Positions 19,239 through 28,709 of a stretch of DNA of 64,000 bases are shown piece by piece. A model generated the notes under the pieces. The model was not told the DNA's origin. It did not search any database and saw only the letters and a program-made list of their open reading frames with translations. The stretch is from Ricordea florida (taxonomy: Eukaryota > Cnidaria > Anthozoa > Corallimorpharia > Ricordeidae). The stretch is from positions 1,204,501 through 1,268,500 of the forward strand of contig OX453287.1 in NCBI GenBank assembly GCA_949710005.1, written 5' to 3'. Made by a program: the position numbers and the translations under genes. Every line of letters starts with the position of its first letter. Position 1 is the first letter of the stretch.

Positions 19239-19865
19239 TTAAATCACTTCGGGAATCTCTAAATAGCAATTAAATGGATAACGCAAACTCAAACAAAGTC
19301 TAGAATATTTTTCAGTTTTTAGGAGTTGTACAAACTTTTTACCTAATTCATAATCCAAATCACCACCATAATCTTCAAAAAACATTTTCATACCTTTTTG
19401 CGATGGATTATGGAAAGTAACAACGCAGGCTACATTTTCCCGGAATGGTTTTGCTATTGATGTTAATTGCTGGGTTAAAACCCACATTGATAAACCATGA
19501 TGTCTGCCAGAGAATGCTAAATCTATAAATTTATTAGATCTTTTCTTCAGATCAGTGGATACAGCGCAATCATCTAAAATTATTAATGTTTTTGTTCCAG
19601 AGAATAAAGTTTGGCAATCAGTTAATAACTCATTAATCTCATCTACATTACTTGCATCGGGTGATAATACAAAGAATCTCTTGTCTCCGCGAGCGAAATT
19701 ATGATATGTTTTATTTTTAGAATAAGTTGGACAAATTAAAACAATATATTCAAAAACTTTTCGGAAAGGACCTCGGAGCTGTTCAATTAGGTACTTTGTT
19801 TTTCCACAATTTGTTGGTCCAGTTATGATACAATGGAATGGTATTTTATCTCGTAAATCTTCCAT
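19239..19865 (-). CDS. FtsK/HerA-type genome-packaging ATPase, 208 aa (element A)
   Basis: Walker A GPTNCGKTKY at residues 16-25, Walker B LIILDD at 94-99, and the polar VLTQQLTSI block at 129-137. Size and motif spacing fit the A32-like packaging ATPases of Polintons, adintoviruses and NCLDVs, which pump DNA into preformed capsids. The ATG at 19865 is preferred: an upstream ATG in the leader is out of frame here, and element B also has MEDLRDKIPFHC. Directly downstream of the capsid candidate, as is usual. TCTAAA box 24 nt upstream. Confidence 0.93.
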   Translation of the reverse strand: MEDLRDKIPFHCIITGPTNCGKTKYLIEQLRGPFRKVFEYIVLICPTYSKNKTYHNFARGDKRFFVLSPDASNVDEINELLTDCQTLFSGTKTLIILDDCAVSTDLKKRSNKFIDLAFSGRHHGLSMWVLTQQLTSIAKPFRENVACVVTFHNPSQKGMKMFFEDYGGDLDYELGKKFVQLLKTEKYSRLCLSLRYPFNCYLEIPEVI

Positions 19866-19889
19866 ATTTTTGTATCATAACATTATGTT

Positions 19890-19895
19890 TTTAGA
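19890..19895 (-). promoter_or_regulatory. TCTAAA box for the ATPase gene
   Basis: Minus-strand GAATCTAAAAACATAATG. The leader is almost identical in element B. Confidence 0.65.
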
Positions 19896-19908
19896 TTCTT
19901 CCCTTCGT

Positions 19909-21153
19909 TCAGTACTTAATTGATCTCAAACTTGAATTCATTATTTCCATCATTGCATCGGCTACAACAAACATATGACAGGTTATTACTACTGAGCTTG
20001 ATGAGCCACTTTTTTTCCTTTTAATTTCTATTTTTACTCCATCATGTGTATTATTTAGAGCTAGTCCTCCACCATGAATATTATTATCTGGGTGAGTTCT
20101 AGTATCAAGCCAAAGGGCAAACTTATTTGTATAAAAATCCCCTTCTTTTAAATTATACTCTACTATTTTTGGGAATCGTTTTTTCACAGATTCCCAAAGA
20201 TCTGATATAATCATACCTTTAGAGTATATTCTATTTGGTACACCATCAACATCAATATTAACAGAAGTTATTCCGGGGTAAAAAAAATTTTCTGAATCTC
20301 TTGCACCGCCGGCATATGGAGTAATAAACAAAAATAATATTCCACTCATTGATCTTCTAGGTAAATTAACATGTTGATTAATAACTTCATCAGCTCCAGT
20401 TAAAAATGTAAAAGTTTTGTGTAAAGTAACATTTTCATAAAAGAATCCTTTACCAATTTGATAAGTTGATTTAGCTTCTTTAGCTAAATATTCGCTTGAA
20501 ATTGATGAATATTCTAACTCTAAATTTTTGAGTGAATATGATGGTGTTTTAGTTGTATCAGAATAAACAACAATATCAGAAACTGGGGCTAATGTAATCT
20601 CAAATATTAAATGATTTTCTAATGCTTTTGGATAAAAAACCCCATGATCTTTTAAAATAGGATGATTTATTGGTATTCTATACTTTGAGCCGTGAACATT
20701 AGCGAGAGCAACTTCTTTTACATCTTGTGTTTTTGCGTCTCCAGATTTTGTTCTAAGTTTTCTAATATTTGGAGAAGAAATACCTTGTTTTAATCTATCT
20801 TCTAGCTCTTCTTTGGTTAAGAATAAATCATGATATGTTTGAAATAGATCATATCTTTGAGTATCCTGCAATGTTTCGCCTCCAAAAAGAACCTTTAGTC
20901 TGGTTACAAGATTACTGGCTAAATTATTAACAACAGTATTATTTGCATGACCCTCGACATCTAAATCAAACAAAAGAGATACACTTCCAGGTACAATCAC
21001 TAAATTCTCAGAAAGTTTTGGAATATTTATGTATAATGTTTCGCCGGGGCTGGCTGATGATGGGTTTAGAGTAATTCTATTTAATGTTGATTCTGCTTTC
21101 AAACCAAATGGTTCTTTTGGAATTCTGTTTGGATTAATTTTTTTAGACGTCAT
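19909..21153 (-). CDS. Putative major capsid protein, 414 aa (element A)
   Basis: A beta-rich protein without TM segments. Blocks: SPGETLYINIPKLSENLVIV, LKVLFGGETLQDT, YRIPINHPILKDHGVFYPKA, NHLIFEITLAPVSD, NLPRRSMSGILFLFITPYAG, FALWLDTRTHPDNNIHGGGL and a C-terminal VVADAMMEIM. The position (next to the packaging ATPase), conservation (near-collinear 413 aa in element B) and beta character favour a double jelly-roll capsid protein. It is shorter than the roughly 600-aa MCPs of classical Polintons and Mavirus, so the role is inference. Preceded by an AT-rich TATCTTATAAAT box 5 nt before the ATG. Confidence 0.75.
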   Translation of the reverse strand: MTSKKINPNRIPKEPFGLKAESTLNRITLNPSSASPGETLYINIPKLSENLVIVPGSVSLLFDLDVEGHANNTVVNNLASNLVTRLKVLFGGETLQDTQRYDLFQTYHDLFLTKEELEDRLKQGISSPNIRKLRTKSGDAKTQDVKEVALANVHGSKYRIPINHPILKDHGVFYPKALENHLIFEITLAPVSDIVVYSDTTKTPSYSLKNLELEYSSISSEYLAKEAKSTYQIGKGFFYENVTLHKTFTFLTGADEVINQHVNLPRRSMSGILFLFITPYAGGARDSENFFYPGITSVNIDVDGVPNRIYSKGMIISDLWESVKKRFPKIVEYNLKEGDFYTNKFALWLDTRTHPDNNIHGGGLALNNTHDGVKIEIKRKKSGSSSSVVITCHMFVVADAMMEIMNSSLRSIKY

Positions 21154-21158
21154 ACTTG

Positions 21159-21171
21159 ATTTATAAGATAC
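21159..21171 (-). promoter_or_regulatory. GTATCTTATAAAT box for the capsid gene
   Basis: Lies 5 nt before the ATG. The same 13-mer at the same distance precedes the capsid gene of element B. Confidence 0.6.
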
Positions 21172-21176
21172 TTTGG

Positions 21177-21368
21177 CTAACCTTTAAACCCCTTTGCACT
21201 ATTATTCTTTAATTTTTCAATATGTTTTAATAAACCTTCTCTCGCCTCGGGAATTAAAATCATAATATTAAAAATTTTATCACCATCTTCCATATATAGA
21301 ATTTTTTTTCTAATAATTTTTTTCATAAGATTAATTTGATATTCGCTAAATTTTATTTCTTCCACCAT
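21177..21368 (-). CDS. Small basic protein, 63 aa (element A)
   Basis: A Lys/Ile-rich helical chain (EIKFSEYQINLMKKIIRKKI, then MEDGDKIFNIMILIPEARE) with a basic end. The element B version is 82 aa, with a longer basic tail. Divergent from the integrase (32-bp gap) and 23 nt upstream of the capsid gene. Could be a core or assembly protein; unknown. Confidence 0.75.
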   Translation of the reverse strand: MVEEIKFSEYQINLMKKIIRKKILYMEDGDKIFNIMILIPEAREGLLKHIEKLKNNSAKGFKG

Positions 21369-21372
21369 TTTA

Positions 21373-21385
21373 ATTTATAAAATAC
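21373..21385 (-). promoter_or_regulatory. GTATTTTATAAAT box for the 63-aa gene
   Basis: Variant of the capsid-gene box, 4 nt before the ATG, within the divergent spacer shared with the integrase. Confidence 0.5.
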
Positions 21386-21400
21386 TTTGTTAATTTTTAA

Positions 21401-22375
21401 ATGATGTCAAAAATATATTATTCGGCTGAAGGGTATTGGAAAGGATATTCCGCGATTCCTAAATTAGCTGAAAAGGCTAAAGTAAGTGAAAATGAGGCAA
21501 AACAATGGTTGCAGAAACAGGCAATATGGCAAATCTATCTTCCAGCTCCAAAGTATATACCTAGACCACACTGGACAGTGGATAAACCTAACCAGATTCA
21601 CCAAGCAGATTTATTATTTTTACCGCATGATAGAGTTGGAAGAAAAACATATAAATATGCGTTAGTTGTGGTTGATATCGCCTCGAGATATAAAGATGCG
21701 GAGCCATTAACTTCAAAAGAAAGTCGAGAGATATCAGAAGCTTTTACAAAAATATATTCTAGAAGATTGAAATACCCTAAAACATTAATGGTTGATCCTG
21801 GAAAAGAATTTATGGGTGAAGTTGGTAAACTCATGAATTACCATAATGTAAGAATACAAAGAAGTGAAGCTGGTAATCATAGAGCCCAAGCATTTGTAGA
21901 AAATGCAAACAGAATATTAGGTGAAAGATTATTTAGTCATCAATATGCGCAAGAAATGATACAGAATGAAAGATCCAGAGTATGGGTGAAAAGATTACCA
22001 GCTATTCTAAAAACTTTGAATAATACAAAAACAAGAATAACCGGTAAAGAGCCTGATGAGGCTATAAAAATGAAAGATGTAGATATTGAAACTAAAAATT
22101 ATAAACGTGTGGTGGGGCTTGATGAGGTGAGACTACCAACTGAAGTTAGGGTTAGATATTTATTATCTCCGGGCGAACTTGAAGGTGGTGAAAGAAGAAG
22201 AGCCACAGATCCTATTTGGAGTATAAAAGTTTATTATATTTCTGGAAGTAGAATTTCTCCTAATCAGCCGATTTTATACTTTTTACAAGATGGCCCAAGG
22301 CGAGGTTTTGTAAGGGAAGAGTTACAGGTTATTCCTTATGATACAGAGTTACCCCCTAATTCTGTTTTGAAATGA
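21401..22375 (+). CDS. Retroviral-type DDE integrase, 324 aa (element A)
   Basis: rve-type integrase. The catalytic triad reads D70 (NQIHQADLLFLPHD), D132 (LMVDPGKEF) and E167 (AFVENANRILG), with 34 residues between the last two. A basic and beta-rich C-terminal part includes GPRRGFVREELQVIP. It catalyses insertion of the linear element into host DNA and accounts for the 5-bp duplication. Convergent with the polymerase, with a single base between the two gene ends, and no hairpin there. Two ATGs start the frame. The homologue in element B has the same length and triad positions. Confidence 0.95.
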   Translation: MMSKIYYSAEGYWKGYSAIPKLAEKAKVSENEAKQWLQKQAIWQIYLPAPKYIPRPHWTVDKPNQIHQADLLFLPHDRVGRKTYKYALVVVDIASRYKDAEPLTSKESREISEAFTKIYSRRLKYPKTLMVDPGKEFMGEVGKLMNYHNVRIQRSEAGNHRAQAFVENANRILGERLFSHQYAQEMIQNERSRVWVKRLPAILKTLNNTKTRITGKEPDEAIKMKDVDIETKNYKRVVGLDEVRLPTEVRVRYLLSPGELEGGERRRATDPIWSIKVYYISGSRISPNQPILYFLQDGPRRGFVREELQVIPYDTELPPNSVLK

Positions 22376-22376
22376 T

Positions 22377-25300
22377 CTAATACAATGGTTTTGTGTGAAT
22401 TCCATCCTCATAAACCCGTCTTTTATCATAATATGCATTAAATGCTTTTTTATTTTGTGTATATGTCACAATTTGATTATCATTAACCCTAAACCCTGTA
22501 TTTTGTGCCATATCATTTGCCCCTTTTAAAGCAGCCCAGTAACCATTCCAGTTTATTTCGTTTTGACTATGAATTGTGCCTTTAGCACTATACTTTGCTT
22601 TTCCTTTCTCATCCTCCGCATAATAACATTTTGAAGAAAGTGCAATCATTCGTATACCATCAAACTCTTTTTTGAACAAACCTGGGGTCCTTTCATGATA
22701 TTTAGATGTTGATAGGAATTTTTCTTTTCCACCATTAAAGTATTCTTTTCTCATTTCAGGTTTTATAATATCATCCAAATTTTCATCTGAAATTGCCATG
22801 TACATAGAATCTGTATCCATTTGTATCAACTCAAAATCCTTTCTATCTACATATTTATCTAGAAAATCGTAATAAAATTCCAACATTCTTAATTTTGCTA
22901 GCTGATATACCGCAATTCCGCATTGATAAGGTCTGTCTATTTTTATTAATCTTTTTCGTTTTACTATTTCATATGTGTCATTTATTTCTGTAAGATCTTC
23001 AAAGAAAGCAGATCTTAAGGCTTTTTCAACCTCTTCTTCATCCTGAGTATACCTTGTGTTCTTATGTTTTTCTTTATCTTCTATCATTTTTCCATAGAAT
23101 GAATTCCCTTTCAGTTTATTAGTGTCGGCTAGTTCTTTACAGCCTTTATACTTTGGTTTTAGTTTTTCAATCAATACTTTAATGTCTTTGTTATCTTCAA
23201 TAATTTTAAATATATCAGGGAATTGTTTTAATTCATTAGTAATTTTTACTACATCATCAATCTTGTTTTCATCAAAAGCTTTACTTAATTTTTCCAACAT
23301 AACCTCTATATCACCATCTCTTCGCGCGTTTGAAACCTCTTTTGGGAACCATTCAAAAGGCCTTCCCGATTCATACTTTAAAATATTATGAATGTTTGTA
23401 ATCTCCAAACCATGATTAAGATACCATTTTAATATAGGTGTATATAACAATATCTTTTTTGCCTTGGTAACACCAAGCAATTTTTTATTATTTTTTAGAT
23501 GTTTTCTTCCTGTCGATTTTTGATATTCTTTCATGTGATCTGGTACCAAATCTTCAGTAACGGCATCTACAATAAATAACGGTGAAAACTCTTCAAACTT
23601 TTCTTTTAGGTGAACAGGGGCATGGATATCAACTTGACAAAATCCGAAAAGGTTACCATCAAGAATCTCTTTGCAAATCTTCTTAATAAATTTAGGATCT
23701 GATGGATTTTCAACCTCAATGCATTCTTCTTTTCCGCATGGCATTTCTTGCCCTGCACAGTATAAATATAAACCATTTGCGTCATAACCAGCAATTCTAT
23801 CACAGTTTTTGGGAAATTTATATTTATGGGGGCGAATCTTTGTTTGATCTTTTTCTGAATATCGCGTAAATATAATACTAGGCCCTCCAACCATACCCGT
23901 TTTCAATAATTTATAAATCTTATTTTTATCGCATATTTTACAATCTTTCTTTATTTTGTAGCATTTTTTGCAAATCTTGTTATTACAACAACTATGAATA
24001 CAGTATTCCCCAGGAGCGAATAATTCTGGATCACTTTTCTTTTTCATTTTTTGATATTTATTTAGAACATACCGCATTGAGACTCCTGGGATAGAAACTG
24101 CGTCTTTTAATATATCTATTTCGTCTGGATAATATAAACGCCTTGTTTTTTCTAAAGCTTCTTTGAAAGGTATAACATCGTTTAGGTTATACTCTCTCAA
24201 CCAGTCCAGCATTGTAACACAGCCCCTCTTTTTGAATTCAAACAAATATTCTTCATATTCTTCTTTGGAAATGTTTTTCTTTTTCAAACTAGAGTAAAAA
24301 TCTTCATGTTTCACCGGTCCAACATGAGAAAGCTTATCATAACTATCCAAAAATTCATACGGAAGTACAAGTTTTTTTGCTTCACAATTATTTGCTTTAC
24401 ACCACTTATCAAAAGAAAGTCCAGGTGCAAGGTAAGACATTACATCCAAGAATTTTAAATTAGGTGTTGATAAAAACATATACTTATTATCTTTCTTTGC
24501 AATAAAAATCTCCTTAGTTTGATTGGTCATGTGTTTTATAAAATGTCTTTTAATCAAATTGATATCATATTTTCCACTATTAAACCCAAAAACAGGTACT
24601 TGATTACACCATTCTTCATATTTTTCTAAAACATGTTTTTGTAAAGAATCTTGATCAGGAAGCGGGTATTCTTCTTTAACTTTTTCAACTATGATTTTTC
24701 TTATTTCCTCCAATTTTTCAACGAATTCTTTTATAAGCTCATCAGGGTTTTGGTTGTAAAGAAAAACTCGTTTGTATGTTAAATTATCGATTATTGCAAC
24801 ACTAACTGGAATGTGTATATTTGAAAAAATTAAATCATCAGTAATATTTTTATCTTCTTTTTTTAATATTGACTCAAAATCGAAAATAATATTATATGGA
24901 TATGGAAAAAATTTCTTTTTGAACCATATATTGGGTAATTCAGGATTTTCACACTCCCAAACCGATACTACATTATAACCCAAGCTTTTTATCTTCTTTT
25001 CTCTTTCAATAGTTTCATTATATTTAATTTTGTCGGTTGTTGAACACGGACACCCGTGCCATTTACAACCATAAAACTCAAAAACAGTATTTGTCTCAGG
25101 TTCGTATCCATCAAACAAAATCTCATTCCCTCCTTCATCCCTATAACACCTTTCACCACCATGACCACAAAGCCCATGATGAATATGTTTACCTATAATT
25201 TTAGATTGGTTTTCTATCCACCTACAAGCTTTATAACTAAATTGGATTTTACCCCCATAAAAAACATTTTCAGATTCATTCCTGATGTGTTTTATCTTTT

Positions 25301-26816
25301 CTCCTGTGCATAATATTTTTGTCTTTCCTCCTGTGCATGTTTCATTAGTAAAATGCCTTTTTAAATCTTCGTGTCTGGTAAATTTTTGTTTACATCCTTG
25401 GCATACCCAGTTTTGAGCAAGAAGGTTAAGATTTTTAATGAAAAAACCATGATTATTATAAAGACCTAAATTTAAAGTTGGTAAATTGTCTTTGAAATTG
25501 TTTTTTCCAAACACCAGTTTCCAAACTTTAAAATTTGTTATATCTTTCTGCTCGTAAGCCCGGATATTTATGGAAAAAACTTTTGAAATTTTCTCAAAAT
25601 CAACTAATTTTGTTGATCTAACATCTGCTTTTTTTATTTTTTTGTTGCCATAAAAAGTTTTAGCTAAATTTAGAGCTTGTTTCTCTATGAATTTTTCAGG
25701 ATTTTGTTTACCATCAATAATATTCATGAGAATAGCCAAACACCTCCATACGCAGAGATTATCATCTTTATCATCTACGGAGTAAATACATCTTTTCTTT
25801 CGTAATTCATCAGGTAATCTTCCACACCCAACTAAAGGTTGTCTAGTGTTAATAACTTTTATTTGTACTTCTCTAAACTCAACTCCACCCTCATTAACAC
25901 CTGGTTTATTAATTTTCTTTTCTGGGGGTAAATATGCCCTACTCCAAGCAGCTCCTTCTAAACTCAATCTCTCACCCTCACACCTTTCTATATAATCTTT
26001 TATTTCTGAAAGGGAATTAAAAGTTCCTCCACTTCTAAATGTGTGTACGTGATAAGCTATTTCCCCATTTCCTCTTTGAATCAAAGCAGTAAAACTGAAA
26101 ACAATTCTTGCCCCCATTTCTATTTGGGGTTCCAATTCATTATAAATTGTTTCTGTTAAATCATTATTTAGATCCCTCCTAAATCTAATGATATTTCCAT
26201 TTATTTCTTCGGTATTACGAATTGGGGGGTCGTCTTCATTTTGGATTATTGAAAATATTTTAAGAACTATTGTTCTTTTCTTTTTAGTTTTTTCCTTCAA
26301 TTCATCTCTCACACTATCAGATATAGTTACCTTTCTTTTTGTTTTAATTTTCCTATTATTATTATTAATTTTTATGATGTTTTCATTTGTTAATTCTTCA
26401 AGCTTTCTGAAAAACTCGTCTTTATCCATTACCCTAAATGAATAATTTCCCCAATTAAAATTTTGTTTTAATCGTTTTTTGGGTTTTATAAAAGTGGGTG
26501 CGAGTTTTCTTTTCCTTTTAGGTTTTGCACCTTCTTTTTCATAATTTCTTTCATACGGTATTTCAATTATAAGTTCTGGTCTATTACCTAAAACTTCATT
26601 GAGTTGATTTCTGGTCATACTTTTATAATCTTCAATGCCAAAATCTTTTGCTACCATTTTTAATTGTCTATCAGTAAGTATTTCTGACACGTTAATTCTT
26701 AAACCCGGTATATTATTCAAAGCCGCGATAAGTTGAGATCTAACCATTAAGTTGGTGTTTAAAACACCATTTTCCTTGGCTATTTTCTTTAATTGATGAA
26801 CATTTAATTTATCCAT
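22377..26816 (-). CDS. Protein-primed family B DNA polymerase, 1479 aa (element A)
   Basis: Replicates the element. N-terminus: two SAP-like repeats (residues about 1-40 and 43-83). C2H2-like finger WVCQGCKQKFTRHEDLKRH near 469-490. A nuclease-like block FDGYEPETNTVFEFYGCKWH near 568-590, common in Polinton polymerases. Exonuclease motif I FDFES with D646, then FNSGKYDINL and YNLNDVIPF. A Cys-rich insert precedes polymerase motif A (YDANGLYLYC, about 1011). Motif B KLKGNSFYGK lies near 1235 and motif C MDTDS near 1333-1337. All motifs intact and the frame open. Starts at the inner edge of the right TIR. Confidence 0.96.
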   Translation of the reverse strand: MDKLNVHQLKKIAKENGVLNTNLMVRSQLIAALNNIPGLRINVSEILTDRQLKMVAKDFGIEDYKSMTRNQLNEVLGNRPELIIEIPYERNYEKEGAKPKRKRKLAPTFIKPKKRLKQNFNWGNYSFRVMDKDEFFRKLEELTNENIIKINNNNRKIKTKRKVTISDSVRDELKEKTKKKRTIVLKIFSIIQNEDDPPIRNTEEINGNIIRFRRDLNNDLTETIYNELEPQIEMGARIVFSFTALIQRGNGEIAYHVHTFRSGGTFNSLSEIKDYIERCEGERLSLEGAAWSRAYLPPEKKINKPGVNEGGVEFREVQIKVINTRQPLVGCGRLPDELRKKRCIYSVDDKDDNLCVWRCLAILMNIIDGKQNPEKFIEKQALNLAKTFYGNKKIKKADVRSTKLVDFEKISKVFSINIRAYEQKDITNFKVWKLVFGKNNFKDNLPTLNLGLYNNHGFFIKNLNLLAQNWVCQGCKQKFTRHEDLKRHFTNETCTGGKTKILCTGEKIKHIRNESENVFYGGKIQFSYKACRWIENQSKIIGKHIHHGLCGHGGERCYRDEGGNEILFDGYEPETNTVFEFYGCKWHGCPCSTTDKIKYNETIEREKKIKSLGYNVVSVWECENPELPNIWFKKKFFPYPYNIIFDFESILKKEDKNITDDLIFSNIHIPVSVAIIDNLTYKRVFLYNQNPDELIKEFVEKLEEIRKIIVEKVKEEYPLPDQDSLQKHVLEKYEEWCNQVPVFGFNSGKYDINLIKRHFIKHMTNQTKEIFIAKKDNKYMFLSTPNLKFLDVMSYLAPGLSFDKWCKANNCEAKKLVLPYEFLDSYDKLSHVGPVKHEDFYSSLKKKNISKEEYEEYLFEFKKRGCVTMLDWLREYNLNDVIPFKEALEKTRRLYYPDEIDILKDAVSIPGVSMRYVLNKYQKMKKKSDPELFAPGEYCIHSCCNNKICKKCYKIKKDCKICDKNKIYKLLKTGMVGGPSIIFTRYSEKDQTKIRPHKYKFPKNCDRIAGYDANGLYLYCAGQEMPCGKEECIEVENPSDPKFIKKICKEILDGNLFGFCQVDIHAPVHLKEKFEEFSPLFIVDAVTEDLVPDHMKEYQKSTGRKHLKNNKKLLGVTKAKKILLYTPILKWYLNHGLEITNIHNILKYESGRPFEWFPKEVSNARRDGDIEVMLEKLSKAFDENKIDDVVKITNELKQFPDIFKIIEDNKDIKVLIEKLKPKYKGCKELADTNKLKGNSFYGKMIEDKEKHKNTRYTQDEEEVEKALRSAFFEDLTEINDTYEIVKRKRLIKIDRPYQCGIAVYQLAKLRMLEFYYDFLDKYVDRKDFELIQMDTDSMYMAISDENLDDIIKPEMRKEYFNGGKEKFLSTSKYHERTPGLFKKEFDGIRMIALSSKCYYAEDEKGKAKYSAKGTIHSQNEINWNGYWAALKGANDMAQNTGFRVNDNQIVTYTQNKKAFNAYYDKRRVYEDGIHTKPLY

Positions 26817-27074
26817 AATTACTTTCTATAATTATTTTTTTCTAATCTTTTAAATATCATTTTTATTTTATAATCTGAAAAAATCTCTGTTTAGTTTTCT
26901 GATAAATCTCTGACAAATTTAAAATAACCCGTAAGCTAAAAAAGGACAGAGATTTTTCTGTCAAATTTAAAAAATAAGCTAAAAAAACCGTAAGCTAAAA
27001 AAAGGACAGAGATTTTCCAGTCAAAATTTAAAAATAAGCTAAAAATCTACTTATAAACCCGCTTACATACTACT
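26812..27074. repeat. Element A right terminal inverted repeat
   Basis: Inverted copy of 11033-11290, ending CCCGCTTACATACTACT, and flanked by GCCCT at 27075-27079. The polymerase start codon lies at the inner edge. Confidence 0.93.
26857..26864 (-). promoter_or_regulatory. AAAATTGA-like box in right TIR (polymerase)
   Basis: Minus-strand AAAAATGA followed by TATTTAAAAG, 40 nt before the polymerase ATG; the TIR copy of 11242-11249. Confidence 0.5.
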
Positions 27075-27079
27075 GCCCT
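27075..27079. repeat. Target-site duplication GCCCT, right of element A
   Basis: Pairs with 11028-11032. Confidence 0.9.
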
Positions 27080-27137
27080 CCATCAATATGATTTGGACGC
27101 GCCACCATGTTTAAGGAAAGTCTAAGTATATAACAAA

Positions 27138-27256
27138 GCACTTAATGTATTGTCCCTCGGGAAACTAGTTAGTTTCGTTTTCCCTCGAGTTTTTTCCATG
27201 ATGTCAGGACTCTCGGGAAAACAAAACTGTTTCCTTCGGGACCATGCATTAAGTGC
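27138..27256. mobile_element. Foldback MITE with GCACTTAATG termini
   Basis: GCACTTAATGTATTGTCCC ... GGGACCATGCATTAAGTGC; the interior also pairs (CTCGGGAAAC / GTTTCCTTCGGG). About 119 bp, non-coding, just right of element A. Confidence 0.8.
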
Positions 27257-27732
27257 ATGCTGCAACACTTGTGCAGTGAAGCAAGAAATGTGATCGTCTG
27301 CGTTTAAAAAAAAAATTTGAATGCCTTGCTGTTAAAAGAAGAGAGAGCGAGGTTGCGTTGTTTTATCTGTTAGAACTTAGAAAGTTCATCTGAGTAACAG
27401 GAAATGAACGTCACGTTTAACACTGTAAAACTCGCGCTTTGATAGGCCCAGGAGAGAAACGTATGTAGACGCGCGAATGGCTTCGTGATCGCTGAAATGT
27501 CCTTTGATTTCACCAATGTATTAAGCAAATAGATTTGATTTGGTCGTGCGTGTGTTTTGTTTTAACGGAAAGAGCGCGAACCTTAGTCACGCTACCCGGT
27601 TTTGTGCTGTAGCGTGACACTTCTTTGTACGTACGTATCACGTTATGACATTAATCATTGCTTTTTCTAGAGGATACACGCGGCTGGCAAAGTGCAATCC
27701 GTTTTTAACACTTTGAACAAATTTTATTCTAG
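27257..27732. other. Host intron sequence, no feature seen
   Basis: The remainder of the intron before exon 10. A poly-A tract lies near 27306; no ORF or repeat was recognised. Confidence 0.5.
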
Positions 27733-27879
27733 AATCAAGCAATTCCACCCTCGTCTGAGATGCAGCTGTTCACGTTTGAGTTCAGTGACTTTGATCTAAC
27801 TGAGGATGAAACAATATTGGCCTCCATACGCATGATGTTAGAGCTGGACTTTATGGACATTGTGCACACATCAACAGAG
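27733..27879 (+). CDS. Phosphodiesterase exon 10 (start of catalytic domain)
   Basis: 49 codons including MQLFTFEFSDFDLTEDET, the conserved FxFsdFdL entry to the catalytic domain. Acceptor TTCTAG. The only splice that stays in frame with exon 11 is after GAG at 27879, giving a GC donor (GAG|GCCAGT); nearby GT dinucleotides are out of phase. Confidence 0.85.
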
Positions 27880-28218
27880 GCCAGTAGTCAGTTTTCTCCC
27901 TTATAGTAGCCACTGGTAATAGGCAGTAACAGAATTTATCAAAATTACAAAATTAAGTGTTATAGGAAGTGGTGAAAACTCGATAATAATTATGGGTGCG
28001 TTTTGTTGGTATGATCGGGGCCCTGTTAGTGAGGTTCTTTATGTCGTACGTCTGAGTTTGAAACCTTTTCACGTCGCAATTTGGAAGGTTCGCAGGTCGC
28101 TGTCGTAATTTCGCGTGAGCGGCTCGTCGTTCGTCGTCATTTCAGTTCCCTCGTGTCGCCGTTTCAAGGCCATGTCGCTTGTCGGAATTTACCCCTAACA
28201 GGGCCTCATGATCCAGCT

Positions 28219-28349
28219 ATGGATTAGTGATCCAAGATCAGTGAACGGATCGTGTCGCATCAAAGAAACCGATGAATTCACACTGGGCAAGGACTTATCG
28301 GTTTCTTTGATGTGCCGTGATCCGTGTAATCCGGGATCACTAATCCAAA
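28219..28349. mobile_element. Foldback MITE with TTGGATTAGTGATCC-like termini
   Basis: The left end ATGGATTAGTGATCC pairs with GGATCACTAATCCAAA at the right. Inner arms carry CATCAAAGAAACCGAT on both sides. Non-coding. Confidence 0.8.
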
Positions 28350-28372
28350 TAATATACATGAAAAAAATATTC

Positions 28373-28405
<33 letters not shown>

Positions 28406-28509
28406 TGTAACAACTGACGTCACGTTACCATGGAAGCATTTTGGCTGGTTCTAAACAAAAGATCAACATAGCGTCTCTCTTTGGGTAACGTAACGTGGAC
28501 AAGTCGAAA

Positions 28510-28622
28510 ATGTTTCAATGTTTTGCCCCAGATTGTAATCATCAATCAGAAAGGGAGACATGTAAATTTTTTAGGTTTCCGAAGGATCCTGTGGAGTTCA
28601 ATTGGTGGAAAAAGCTCCTAAG
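28510..28622 (+). CDS. THAP zinc-finger exon of ISL2EU transposase
   Basis: Begins MFQCFAPDCNHQSERETCKF followed by FRFPKDPVEFNWWKKLLR, the first half of a THAP domain (C-x4-C, FxFP, W). It ends at an AAG|GTAAGG donor. THAP domains bind transposon ends. The rest of the THAP domain (second C-x2-H pair) was not located; the next recognisable part is the transposase body. Confidence 0.75.
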
Positions 28623-28709
28623 GTAAGGTAAAACACGCTAGAAATACGGGCGCTAGGTAGTGGCGTGACGACTCGAACAATTGAACTCTGACTCTTTGAA
28701 TTCTTCTTA

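Larger units (their letters stand above)
11033..27074 (-). mobile_element. Element A: complete Maverick/Polinton (adintovirus-like) provirus, 16,042 bp
   Basis: It is bounded by inverted repeats of about 255-264 bp that start AGTAGTATGTAAGCGGG and by the 5-bp duplication GCCCT. Fifteen genes are packed with little spacing: DNA polymerase B, integrase, small basic protein, capsid candidate, packaging ATPase, a row of membrane/coiled-coil proteins, and a SAP/zinc-repeat protein. The strand given is that of the polymerase and virion genes. All frames are open, so it may be recent or selected. I find no adenain-like protease, which typical Polintons have. It lies in the host intron between phosphodiesterase exons 9 and 10, antisense to the host for most of its genes. 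Confidence 0.93.

Noticed and set aside
23122-25313. Plus-strand frames inside the element A polymerase
   Set aside because: Antisense shadows of a well-supported 1479-aa gene.
27880-27900. GT donors just after exon 10 (GCCA|GTAGTC, AGTA|GTCAGT)
   Set aside because: Both shift the frame relative to exon 11, whose frame is fixed by TLCRWLL and HNWRHAF.
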